Both the position numbers and the translations under genes were made by a program. The notes beneath the pieces were generated by a model. It had not been told where the DNA came from, searched no databases, and saw nothing but the letters and a program-made list of their open reading frames with translations. This document shows, in pieces, positions 32,240 to 41,702 of a DNA stretch of 64,000 nt. Each line of letters opens with the position of its first letter. Position 1 is the stretch's first letter. The stretch is from Sacculina carcini (lineage: Eukaryota > Arthropoda > Thecostraca > Sacculinidae), in contig OU696573.1 of assembly GCA_916048095.2 (NCBI GenBank), forward strand, positions 6,440,806 through 6,504,805, given 5' to 3'.

Positions 32240-33227
32240 TTTGAACCCAACCGTCGTGCTGAACAATTCATAAAGTAAATTCATATTCAATCCATAAAAT
32301 AAACAGAATACAAATTAAAAGCAAAAAGCTTTACCTGTATATACGTTCACCAATAAAAAACTCTAAATCTGAATATATTTATTTTAAATTTGACAAAATA
32401 TTATCCCTCAATCCACCTCAATATTTGAACCTACCTTGTCGTGCGGAATAATTCAGAACACTTAACAAACAATGAAAATTCTAGCATTTAATGCCGCCCG
32501 TGGTGCGGAACGAATCATACTATCAAATTTGCATTCAATTCATAAGAGAAAGTAAATATGAACTAATAAATAAAAGAGTAAACCCATAAAAAGTATAAAT
32601 TTCTATATGTTTATATTATTTTGACAAAATAGTTTGCCTAAACCTCCTCATATTTAAACCTGCCCGTCGTGCTGAATATTTCAGAACTCAGACACAAAAC
32701 AATGAAAAATGACTACACTTTTCTATTATAATGTTTTCAAAATATATTTATAAGTTAACATCACCATCTAGCATTAAAACTCGCCCGTTGTGCAGAACAA
32801 TAAATAAAGTAATATAAATATTGGATTAATAAAAATCGATTAGAAATTTAAAAAGTAAAAGTAAACCCATAAAAAGTGTTGACCAATATAAAAATCTAAA
32901 TATGAATGTATTTATTTTAGATGTGTCAAAATATTTTCCCTCGAACGGCCTCGTATTTATACCCGCCCGTCGTTCGGAGCTATTAATAAAATATAATGAA
33001 TCAAAAAGCAAAAAACTTATCCAATATAAAAATATAAATTTGTAAATTCTTGTTATAATTATAGACGAAGTTTTTTCCCTCAACACTGCTCAAATTCACA
33101 CCCGTCCTTCGTGTGTAGTAGTTCAGAAGTGTAACACTATCAAAACAATGAAACTTTTTTGTCATCTCTATAATTCCAGATTAATGCTTCCGCTAAAACA
33201 GCATATGCATATAGTTGGCATTACATG
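31272..33227 (+). repeat. AT-rich composite repeats: tail of one copy, then further copies
   Basis: 31272-31505 completes the copy begun at 25618 (CAACTTGAAATTAATCC, TTTACCCGCCCGTCGTG, ATGATGCATTCTTAA). After the boundary GGCTCTGGTCCTTATATATA a short copy (31540-32240) runs through TGCTGCCCGCGGG to (TA)n (32180-32237). A longer copy starts at 32238 and proceeds to TTGGCATTACATG at 33227, where the TRIM is inserted. Confidence 0.8.
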
Positions 33228-33329
33228 TGTGGTGCCACAAGAAATTCGTCTCGCGCCACTTCGTGACCCTACCAGCTGTGTGTACGCTTGTTTGTCTGTA
33301 TGTCTGTGTGTCATGTTTGTCCGTGTCAT
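33228..33329 (+). repeat. 5' LTR, first part
   Basis: Matches the start of the 36761-37012 LTR up to TCCGTGTCAT (33320-33329), the LINE target sequence. Confidence 0.88.
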
Positions 33330-33406
33330 ATTTCTTTCCAATTAACACTATATTTACAATATACACATGATACACAACAACTTTAAAAACGCACACATAC
33401 GCAGAA

Positions 33407-34926
33407 TTATGAAGAGTCGCCCAGCTGGCAAATGGCTGCGGTGTTACCGCGAACGACAGCCAGACCGATCCGCTGTCTCAACCAGGCAGTCTCGCGGGGC
33501 TCTCCAGTCCTTGCACTCATGCGATGACCGAGGCACTTTATCAGCTCTTCGAAAGCCTCGCCTAGTACGCCGGTGGTCTCCACGGTCAGAGGCACGAAAT
33601 CGTACCGCTGGCTGAGTTCAGCGTAGCGCCTCCGCTTCCTCTCCTCTGCGCTCTTTGCTGCTGCTCCTGGGACGACCGCGCATTCCACAAGGTGTGTGGC
33701 GCCGAATGTGTTGACACATGTTGCGTCCCAAAGCAGCGACTTGCCGAGACGGAAGGGGAAGATTGTTACGCCATCTGGACGTCGGTCATCTCCTCGGTCG
33801 ATGCCTCGTGGCTCCAGGACTGCTCCTACGCCGGCTGACGCCAGGCTGCGATAGATGACATCATTTAGCGCCTTGTGCCGTGGCCGCCTGCCAGCGCTGC
33901 GGTCGCAGGAGAGGCTGTGATGCCCCCATCCGTCTGAGGTCTTGCCGCAGCGGCATCTGTGTGGCTGCTGTACAGCCGCTCCTAGGCGTAGCGCCACACC
34001 GACCTGCACGGCTTCGTCCGGCAGGAGCAGACGGAGGTCGGCGACCGGTACGGCCCCTAGCCAGGCTCCGCTGTGAGGAGCTGCAGCGGCCTTCAATCGT
34101 GCACAGTCCACTTGGTCGGCGCGATCCAGCAGGTTGTTTAGGCGAACGCGGGACGCTCTTTCGTCCAAATGGCTTTGATTGTGGGGCTCATCCGCACCGA
34201 AGTCCAGGCACTGACGGCCGACGTACTCCTTGATGACAGCCACCGGAGGACCGGGTCTATCGTCGCTGCTGCGACGGGTAATCTGACAGACCAGGTCTTC
34301 AGCGGACACCAAAGAGGCGATGTGAGCCGGCAGGGCCACATCCTCCAGACGCCTAGCACCTTTGCCTCCCATGCGAACTGGGAGCGACGCTTGTATCCAC
34401 CGATCATCGTTCAGCTGGACGTTGCAGCATGCGCTGATGGCCGATCGGAGGCGTTCGTCTATAATCCTCAGCTGGTCTCTTGCTCTGTAGCACAGAGCCA
34501 CCCGCATCAAGTACACGGCTCGCGGCACCGACGCGTACTTGCTGAGGAAGAACGGCGCAGGGTGCGAGCCGATGTAGCCTGATCTCTCAATCAGCAAGTC
34601 TGTAGCGTCGCTGATGATATCCAGCGCCCTGCCTATGCCGCCGCTTCTGACCGGGGCGCCAAGGAGCTGTAGCTCTTCCAGGTGAGTCTCCGCCGCCTCA
34701 TTTAACAAAGCTGCTGCGTTGTTCTGTCCATCGCTCTCGCCATCGCCGTCGGCGCACTTGTTTCGAACGTAGCGCGATCTGGCTTCGTCCTCGTTTTCCG
34801 CCCTCGGTGCGGTTCGCCGCTGTATGTCGGCACTGGCTGGGTTGGTTCTACTCAACGAGCCAGTAGCTGTGTATGACAGCAAATGCCACCAAGCACTGGA
34901 AGAGCGCTCCTCCAGTGCGGCCGTGA
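33407..34926 (-). pseudogene. LINE C-terminal region: RT thumb, CCHC motif and restriction-like endonuclease
   Basis: The open frame begins at 34882 (491 codons) but continues upstream in frame past a TGA at about 34928. The first about 70 residues (LEELQLLGAPV) match the region just after the RT palm, followed by QASLPVRMGGKG thumb-like sequence. A CCHC-like finger, CRCGKTSDGWGHHSLSC, lies at about residues 310-326. The nuclease has RPDG and LLWDATCVNTF at about 368-395, a PD-(D/E)XK arrangement that would cut target DNA for primed reverse transcription. The RT palm is absent: only about 370 bp separate this from the zinc-finger ORF, too little for the FxDD core. Non-autonomous copy. Confidence 0.82.
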
Positions 34927-35045
34927 TTCACTGCGCGAGCTCGGCTGCAAGTCGATGTCGCAGAGCGCGTGGCACGTGCTGGCGCACACTGGATCGCAGA
35001 CGCAACTCGGAAAGTGCGGCGGTGAGGTCGGCTGGTGTATTGCTG

Positions 35046-35540
35046 TCAATCTCGTCGGGCGCATCTGTTATAGTTCTCGCCGCGACATCGCAGACAATCA
35101 TTACAGCTCCACACAGGTAGTGCTTCTGCCTGAGCCCGGTTGACGCCCACGCAGGAGTGGTGTAAATGACTTGTGCAAGATGCGCAAGTGGTCGTCCTCT
35201 TTCTGCTGCTGCTGGACAGGCAGACAGGGCAGGCCGAGGAACTAGGCTGCTCGTGTGGTTCCCCGGTGTCGGATGTTGCGTCAACTGTAGGTTGTGCGGG
35301 CTGCAGGCCGACGGCGAAGCATTTGATTAGTCGACAGGGGACGCACGAGCGGGTCGACCGCGTTATCGGAAAATTACCATCGCGGGCGCAACGTCTGTTT
35401 AGCCGTATGTCGTGCTGCTGTCGGCGGAAAAATTGGCGGCAGGCTGGGCAGACAACAGGGCCGGTTTGCTGAGTTCTCTGTACGATGGCTGTGCACACGG
35501 CACATTCAAGCTCGGCTGGGTGCCGCTTGTGATCCGGCAT
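35046..35540 (-). CDS. LINE N-terminal protein: nuclear-receptor-like C4 zinc finger plus PHD finger
   Basis: A 164-codon frame. Residues 13-79 have the layout of a nuclear receptor DNA-binding domain: C13, C16, C31, C34 with CPACRQFFRR (P-box equivalent), then C51, C66, C69 and CRLIKCFAVGL. The eighth zinc ligand, expected at 57, is Phe (codon TTT at 35370-35372, one base from TGT). Residues 104-149 form a PHD finger: CPVC, CASC, HHSC, WSCNDC. PHD fingers are known in LINE ORF1 proteins; a receptor-type C4 finger in this position is unusual. The frame shifts downstream (about 35090-35115) relative to the nuclease region. Start ATG at 35540. It might bind DNA or chromatin to guide insertion; this is inference. 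Confidence 0.78.
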   Translation of the reverse strand: MPDHKRHPAELECAVCTAIVQRTQQTGPVVCPACRQFFRRQQHDIRLNRRCARDGNFPITRSTRSCVPCRLIKCFAVGLQPAQPTVDATSDTGEPHEQPSSSACPVCLSSSSRKRTTTCASCTSHLHHSCVGVNRAQAEALPVWSCNDCLRCRGENYNRCARRD

Positions 35541-36126
35541 GTCGATCCAGGTTTATTACATATGGAGTGTCCACGGCGACCGGTGGGGTGGCAGACAGCA
35601 GACACACTGACACACAGTCGACACAAGCACACTAACGCAACAGGAGGCGGGCTGTCGTACCTGACAAGACTACCAGGAGCATAGGAGAAACACGGCCTCG
35701 CACTTCAGAGACTAACCACTTACGATCACTTACGATCCTGTACCCTGATGCGGTAATATTAACACTAAGCACTTAATTATATTAACTATTCTAAATTTGT
35801 ATATTTGATGCGGAAAATTGAGGCGCCATCAGGATTCACAGCACGAATTTTTGCTATCAGATTTATGCCAGCTAATGAAGCAGGAAATCTGACGAATCCA
35901 ACAAATACAACGGAAACCTATTAAAAAACTATCGAAGTTTGGCAGCTTCTATCGACTCTCAATGCAACTGTCGCCCTGGCACGCCGGCGAGGTCACATCA
36001 TACAACATCCACTGGACACCCACGCACCACTACATCACAAAAATGGTGTAAAAAACTTCCAAAAATCCACAAAACCACGGAGCCGAAAAACACGTCCTCT
36101 CGCAACAACTGACAACTGACAATTCA
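35541..36126 (-). other. 5' region of the LINE without a recognised gene
   Basis: Between the target duplication and the zinc-finger start codon. Only short frames; probably 5'UTR and promoter. Confidence 0.5.
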
Positions 36127-36136
36127 TCCGTGTCAT

Positions 36137-36286
36137 TGTGTATGTGTTGTAGGACCATGTGTGCGTGAGCTTGTTTGTTCGTGTGTCCGATCGTCCTGTC
36201 CTGTTATGTCTGTACATGTGAATACAGTCGGTCCATAGCAATCACGTCATCAACTTGTGTTGTTCCGTGGCAACCCAAAAGCCACA
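36137..36286 (+). repeat. 5' LTR, second part
   Basis: Resumes the LTR after the LINE, matches 36860-37012 and ends GCCACA. Confidence 0.88.
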
Positions 36287-36287
36287 C

Positions 36288-36305
36288 TGGTGCCCCGAGT
36301 GAAGA
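36288..36305 (+). promoter_or_regulatory. Primer-binding site of the TRIM
   Basis: TGGTGCCCCGAGTGAAGA begins one base after the 5' LTR and starts with TGG, as expected for pairing to a tRNA CCA end. Confidence 0.75.
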
Positions 36306-36760
36306 TGGTGTGATGCTAAGTGAAACTATTTTGGCAACTCATCTGCGCCTCATCTGTTGCACTTCGCCTGCCTGCGCACCGCCTATCCGTCTGTGTCGCA
36401 GCCTTCTGTGTCTCGCTAAGAGCGAGGCATCATCAGTTGCTGACCAGACGCACCAGCATTACACCATCCAGGACCGACTCCGTCCGGTGCCCTATTCCGT
36501 CGATTTTCTCCTACGGACACCGGACGTTAAATCACCGACAAGCAAACATCTGCGCAGCAGGAATACAACTCAAGAATATTGCCTCGTCTTCTTGCTGGAT
36601 GCAGTTTCTGCAATCATCTCCGAACTTCGCCACCGACTGTGCAGCACGAGGTCGACTCTATTGTTCCAAATTCACTTGGCCTCGTGCTGCAGTGCAGTAT
36701 GACACGCCAGCATATTACGATGTCTACGAAAATACCGCTCCGCTTCTGGTGGGGGAGCCG
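36306..36760 (+). other. TRIM internal region
   Basis: About 455 bp. No gag, protease or RT motif in any frame. Ends with the purine-rich CTTCTGGTGGGGGAG before the 3' LTR. The open frames here are not supported as genes. Confidence 0.65.
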
Positions 36761-37012
36761 TGTGGTGCCACACGAATTTCGTCTTGCGCCACCTCGTGAC
36801 CCTACCAGCTGTGTGTACGCCTGTTTGTATATATGTCTGTGTGTCATGTTTGTCCGTGACATTGTGTATGTGTTGTAGGACCATGTGTGCGTGAGCTTGT
36901 TTGTACGTGTGTCCGATCGTTCTGTCCTGTTATGTCTGTACATGTGAATACAGTCGGCCCATGGCACTCACATCATCAACTTGTGTTGTTCCGTGGCAAC
37001 CCACACGCCACA
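36761..37012 (+). repeat. 3' LTR of the TRIM
   Basis: 252 bp, TGTGGTGCC to GCCACA, unbroken. It serves as the reference for the split 5' LTR. Confidence 0.9.
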
Positions 37013-38164
37013 CATGCTATTACAACCCATATCCTTATGCAACTTAACCCATTAAGACCTGGCGTCCAGAAAAATGGACGCTAGGAAAACCGCCATTGTG
37101 ATCTTACCTGGCAGTATTGAAGTGAAATAATATAATGAGGAGAGAACCTGAATATCAGCCTGTCTGTCATAAAACGGGCAGCGCAGCCAAACATATTTAG
37201 TACGTGTTGTGAACCTGTACACTGCAGAATTGCAACATGGTGGCTGCACGGCGTCGGTCCGGTTCAGTCATATTGCCCTAATTTCTTTACTAACAGTTTT
37301 ATTTACATACAATTGTTTTAACACGTACATGAGTGTTGTGGCTATGAATTTAAATCATAAATAGGTATCGCATATGATATGGCTTTGAGTTATAACAGTT
37401 TACTTATGGGTGTCCATTTTCTGGACGCTGGGCATCCATTACCTAGGTTCATTGGAAATAATGATCTGTATATATATGTAGACACTATTTTGATCATTAC
37501 AAGTTGACGTATTATAAAACAAGAATCATTACTTATATTTTAATTAATTGATATCATTTAGGGTTTCTACTGATCAATTGATACGCTTATATAGTGTAAC
37601 AAACAAAAAAATGGCTCAGCAAATCGATAACTTACTGCTTCTGTGTTGATTGTTGAAGATGAATATGAAATCTGTTGTTCATCCATATTGCCCTGAATTT
37701 CTTATATACAGCAATCAACCGAGGCTCTCTTCTTTCTGATGAAGTCGTATCAACTGCTACAGAGTGAGAGCTCTTCAGATTGTATTAGATCAACAGTTCA
37801 TTGAAACCTTGTTGCACAGACAAATTTGTATGCATTCCAACAAAAATAGATCGCTGAATGTGACAGCAGATTATATTTTATATATGCTTGGATGATTCAT
37901 GTTGAGTTGATATGCTGAATATCCAAACAATAGGTTGTATTGGAGTCGTAAAGATGATGGTCCTGGCAGAACCGTAGCAAACGCCTCAGCACCCCGCGTC
38001 GGGGCGGCCCGAGTGTTGAGGAGCAACGTTGACTGACACATGATATTGAAATGTATTCTGAAATAATGTATAAAGGTATCGTATGTCTCCAGGAGACCGA
38101 GAGGCTGCTCGAAATTGCATTTTCCAAAAATCGTATCTCTATTATAATGCTGCTGTTTTTACAA

Positions 38165-38200
38165 CTAGCATTAGAACCCGCCCGTTGTGCGGAAGAATGT
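38165..38200 (-). repeat. Hairpin and CTAG terminus next to Helitron coding
   Basis: On the minus strand reads CCGCACAACGGGCGGG, TTCTAATG, CTAG, then T. It equals the ends of the AT-rich family. Helitrons end in a short hairpin plus CTRR followed by T. Confidence 0.55.
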
Positions 38201-38229
38201 TTGAGTTGGTCAGCACAGTTATGTTTTAG

Positions 38230-39022
38230 TCAGACTATGATTGAAGTTGTAACAGCATCAAGCACTAACATTTCCGTATAACCAGCACCTGCCCGATTTG
38301 TGTTGGCTTGGTCGTGCTGTGCACAATCGAGCAGTCTCCTCTCCTGAGACTGAGCCTCAGTCTCAGCATCTCGGGTGGCGGCGGTCCTCTCTCTGTTGTC
38401 AGATCGCCTCTGCTGAGACTGAGGCTCAGCAGTTCGGGCGGCGGCGGTCCTCTCTCTGTTGTCAGATCGCCTTTGCTGAGACTGAGTCTCAGCAGCTCGG
38501 ATGGCTGCCATTCTAGCAGCGTTCCAGCGCCGCCTCATTTGAGCTCGGGGAATTCGGTCCAATATGACCCTTGCGTCCCCTCGCCTTTGAGCATTCTCAT
38601 TATTATGGAAATTCTGATAGAATGGGAGACTGGGCTGTTGGCCGATTTCCCCCATAAGGTCTTCTCCAGGGTTGGCTGTTCACCGGCGTTTTGATCGTCT
38701 TCTGGCTCCAACATTTGCTGTTCACCGTCGTTTTGATCGTCTTCTGGCTCCACCGTTGGATGTTGTCCGTTGTTTTGACGAATTCCTTGTTCTACCATTC
38801 GGTGGTATTCACTGGTGTGGATTTCCTCCAGGGGGATTTGTAAGCGCGAATTTCGGCCGGTGTAGGAACCACATCGGCCCATGTTCTGGGGTGTTGATGG
38901 ACCAGGTCGTCGGGTGCTGTCGGGGTTTTCACTTGGATTTGTACGGACACGGGTCCGGCGTCGGTGGGTATAACCAATTTTTTTCGAGGCATTTTCGAGA
39001 ATAACGTTTCATGAAATGGCAA
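38230..39022 (-). pseudogene. Helitron protein, N-terminal fragment
   Basis: Starts MPRKKLVIPTDAGPV (Met at about 38990) and runs through two further frames, 38535-38882 and 38230-38655. The last part is a basic repeat of about 22 residues (RAAETQSQQRRSDNRERTAA) present about three times, encoded by 66-bp DNA repeats at about 38360-38500. Such basic AET/RR repeats are usual at the N-terminus of Helitron Rep-helicases. Frameshifts break it. It lies on the wrong side of the Rep fragment for a single gene, so it comes from a second copy or a rearrangement. Confidence 0.65.
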
Positions 39023-39164
39023 AGCGATTTCATACAGTGATTTTGTAAACGAAAATGTTCTTTAATAGAATTCACCAAACATTAATATTTTTATGCAAGA
39101 TTCCATGGGATAACTTGTAAGGCAGTTGTTTTTTGTGGCATGCTATGCATTTTTATTAATTCAA

Positions 39165-39250
39165 TTATTACAAACCCGCCCGTAAAACCCGCCCGTCGTG
39201 CGCAACAATTCATACAATGAAATTTATATTCAATGCACAGAGTAAACTCT
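39165..39250 (+). repeat. Isolated AT-rich family unit
   Basis: AACCCGCCCGTAAAACCCGC then CCGTCGTGCGCAACAATTC, between the two Helitron coding fragments. Confidence 0.65.
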
Positions 39251-39319
39251 GCCTATTGTAGTGTCAATCTTCACCCCTGGGTGTCCGTCAACATTTACTC
39301 CTCTCTTTCGCCTTCGCCA

Positions 39320-40690
39320 CTAGTTATTACTCCAAGTGAAATATGAAGGAACTTGATGGTACAGGAGTGTCTTGGCAAAGTCATCATGCTGACACAGCTC
39401 GAAAAACCCAGTCAGCGTCGTGTCTTCGGGATTTGAAGCTGTTTGTTCAGCAGTCTCACTGGTGAAGCTCACTCTCTGGCCGCTCTCAGGGTGAACAGCC
39501 AGCTGCTGTATTGCAGGAAAGCGTTCGTGTATGGGAAAGCCGAATATCCGCCACAAGGCCTCATTGGTACTCAAGTATCGACCAAGCTGATACTGAGTTA
39601 CTTCATCGTGCGTCGTTTCATCTACAAGGGCAAACAGAGCCGCATCCGAACCCTTGTTTATGTACTTGCAAACGTATTTTATTGATTTTACAGAGTTACA
39701 ATATTCAACATTGATATGCGCGTCGAAAATTTTCCACAGTACTGAACAATATGGAACTATCCACCAATTATCAACATCATGTTCTCCCACCGTAGTTCGG
39801 TAGGCGCCATCTTGAATTGATCTTCTTCTGTAAGTGGGATAGCCATCTTCGCTAATATGCGTGTTCAGTTGAAGCCGCTTTGGGTAATTTTTCTAGCATT
39901 TACCATTGATCATGCAAGAGGAAGCTTAAATTTCATCAAAATGTGAAGTTTCAATCTAAATACTCTAGCTATCAACTCTTGTCTATTGAAATTTCTTTGG
40001 CCAGTTAGAAGCTCGTTTTCAATCTCTGTCCATTTTGGATTTGATGTGAAAGTTATGAAGAGGTCAAGTTTACAGAATTTCCGAACATATGTCATTGCAT
40101 CCTGAGTCCTTTCATGCATGTACCGAGGACCACCTGTAAATGTTGCTGGTAATATATAGAGTTGACCAATATTGCTAGCCTGTCCATCGTTATTAATGTG
40201 GTCTCTCAGGTGTATATATGAGTCAACTCTGAGCTATTTTTGGTGAGTTTTTATGTACAGTAGTCATTCTGCCTCTATCTTTGCGTAAATATCAACGGCG
40301 TACTGATGAAAGAGGTTTTGGCTCCTGTGTACAGCGTTAAAAGAGTTTTCTCGTACCATAAATTGATATGAATAAAAGTCCATACACGACACAGGTTTCG
40401 TACTGCCATGTTGTGGTATGCCAAAATGATAACCATCTTCTCCCGTAGGGAGCAGAAGTGGGTACTGGAGGGCGTCATAGGAGCGATACGTCTCACAAAC
40501 ACGTTGTAATGTAGCATCGCGGAAGTGTAATACAATATCACATTTTCCGTGCTGTTCGTCTATCAAAATAACGGCAACTTCGCTACACTCTGGACGATTG
40601 AATCGCCTGGCATCGTCGAAATCGTCGTCATTGTCCGTTGTTTTGACGAATTCCTTGTTCTACCATTCGGTAGTATTCACTAGTGTGGAC
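39320..40690 (-). pseudogene. Helitron Rep domain with the HUH segment deleted
   Basis: From the right: RRFNRPECSEVAV and VLHFRDATLQRV, YDALQYPLLLPTGEDGYHF (40264-40610), then DAMTYVRKFCKLDLFITFTS (39910-40119), then DGYPTYRRRS, DNWWIVPYCSVL and NVEYCNSVKSIKYVCKYINK (39790-39650). The last carries the paired catalytic tyrosines Y-x3-Y of the rolling-circle Rep. Between ILMKFKLPL (39910) and NYPKRLQ (39890) the family normally has about 100 residues including the HUH metal-binding motif; they are gone. The helicase domain is also missing. The right end shares about 60 bp with 38762-38825. Confidence 0.85.
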
Positions 40691-40696
40691 ATCTGG

Positions 40697-40920
40697 ATTT
40701 TTTCAATTTAATTCATACTATAAATATTGAACTGGAAGAATCCTCACAAGTAATGCACGATATATGGAAGTTTTCAATATATTTCAGACTATAAATATTG
40801 AACTGGAAGAGTCCTGACAAATAATGCACGATATTTGGAAGTTTTCAATTTAATTCAGACTATAAATATTGAACTGGAAAAGCCCTCACAAATCATGCAC
40901 GATATTAGGAAGTTTTAAAT
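40697..40920 (+). repeat. Three-copy minisatellite, about 72-bp unit
   Basis: Units contain CTATAAATATTGAACTGGAA and AATGCACGATAT followed by GGAAGTTTT. It lies next to a 33-bp duplication with AATAGGCTCCTTTGT (40930-40975). Confidence 0.85.
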
Positions 40921-41039
40921 TTTTTTCAATAGGCTCCTTTGTCAACAATTCAATTTTTAATAGGCTCCTTTGTTGTTAAACGCTGTGTTAAATGTATCAG
41001 TCGTCGATGGTAATGACATGGTCTTGAATAAATAATCAA

Positions 41040-41170
41040 ATCCTTTGAAATGTTGACACTACATATTTCAAAAATACATAATCTTGTAGAAAACAAAATT
41101 TCCAATATGTGGATATAAAAACTGTAAATTCTGTTGAACAGTTTTCCTCAAGCCCGTGGCATAAAATCAC
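41040..41170 (+). repeat. Short piece resembling the 390-bp array
   Basis: ATCTTGTAGAAAACAAAATT with following text resembles one half-unit of the array. Confidence 0.5.
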
Positions 41171-41234
41171 CAAAATGTGAAAAACTCGTTTGTGCACACA
41201 CTCACAGAATATCGTTTTTATAATTATAGATGGG

Positions 41235-41444
41235 CAGTCGTGGCGCCAAGAGGTTCTTGGGGGGCTATAGTGCTTCCCCCCAATATGTCAAGCCCACCCT
41301 AAGCCTCCCCTAAAATCATAATAATGGACATCAAATTTCTTTCCACTGTAAATGAAGCTTTACTGCCTACAGTAATCCTATTTGTCCTTACCCCCCTCAG
41401 CCCCCATCGTAAAAATCCTGACGCAGCCACTGATAATTGGGGCC
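41235..41444. mobile_element. Small inverted-repeat element (hAT-type MITE, tentative)
   Basis: Starts CAGTCGTGGCGCCAAGAGG and ends, reversed, CAGTGGCTGCGTCAGG. C/G-rich interior. A related start CAGTGGAGGCGCCAAGATG lies at 63923. No clear 8-bp duplication. Confidence 0.45.
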
Positions 41445-41702
41445 AAAATTATTGCCTTCGGGGGTGGGCATAATACCATTTATCCGCTCTGAGTCGTGTT
41501 AGTTTGACCTAAAACTCGCAATAAAACGGATCATACATGCTGAGTGTGTTCTTATCATATAATGGAATAATGTTACTGTTAGGTGTACTATTAAGTATCT
41601 TTCTGTGAAATTCACTACAAATGCTGAGTGTGCCATAAATAGGCGTTCCTGTGATAATCACTCATCTACCTATTTTGGTTAACATTGGGCATTAATGGGT
41701 TA

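Larger units (their letters stand above)
33330..36126 (-). mobile_element. LINE with restriction-like endonuclease, lacking its RT core
   Basis: Flanked by a perfect 10-bp target duplication TCCGTGTCAT (33320-33329 and 36127-36136) inside the TRIM LTR. On the minus strand: about 590 bp without a gene, a zinc-finger ORF, then the thumb and nuclease region. No poly(A); the 3' end reads GGAAAGAAAT. A 5'-truncated relative with an A-rich tail lies at 46131-46455, and an RT-core fragment of the same kind at 52651. Confidence 0.88.
33228..37012 (+). mobile_element. TRIM-like LTR element split by a LINE
   Basis: LTR ends TGTGGTGCC and GCCACA. A 4-bp duplication CATG lies at 33224-33227 and 37013-37016, and sister repeats show the undisturbed GGCATTACATGATATTACAA. 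The 5' LTR is interrupted after 102 bp by a LINE and resumes at 36137. Removing the LINE gives an element of about 980 bp with a roughly 475-bp interior, a primer-binding site and no gag or pol, i.e. a terminal-repeat retrotransposon in miniature. Confidence 0.88.
37048..41699. mobile_element. piggyBac-like unit with TTAA duplication, filled with other elements
   Basis: TTAA lies at 37044-37047 and 41700-41703. Ends are CCCATTAAGACC on the left and, reversed, CCCATTAATGCC on the right. The flanks rejoin as ATGCAACTTAA/TCGTATGCAACTTG, matching undisturbed sister repeats (for example near 14680 reversed). No piggyBac transposase is visible. The interior holds Helitron fragments, a minisatellite and a small hAT-type element. 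37060-38150 has no recognised gene but carries GGACGC-containing inverted pieces near 37060-37085 and 37405-37435. Confidence 0.7.

Noticed and set aside
33407-34882. Host gene of unknown function
   Set aside because: The CCHC plus RPDG/WDAT arrangement and target duplication identify a LINE endonuclease region.
35046-35540. Host nuclear receptor gene
   Set aside because: The C4 finger is followed by PHD and LINE-type nuclease sequence and lies between LINE target duplications; no ligand-binding domain.
36175-36967. Gag remnant in the TRIM interior
   Set aside because: Overlapping frames on both strands with no zinc knuckle, capsid or protease motif.
37735-37760. Hammerhead-like CTGATGA core
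   Set aside because: No GAAA partner or closing stems at the right distance.
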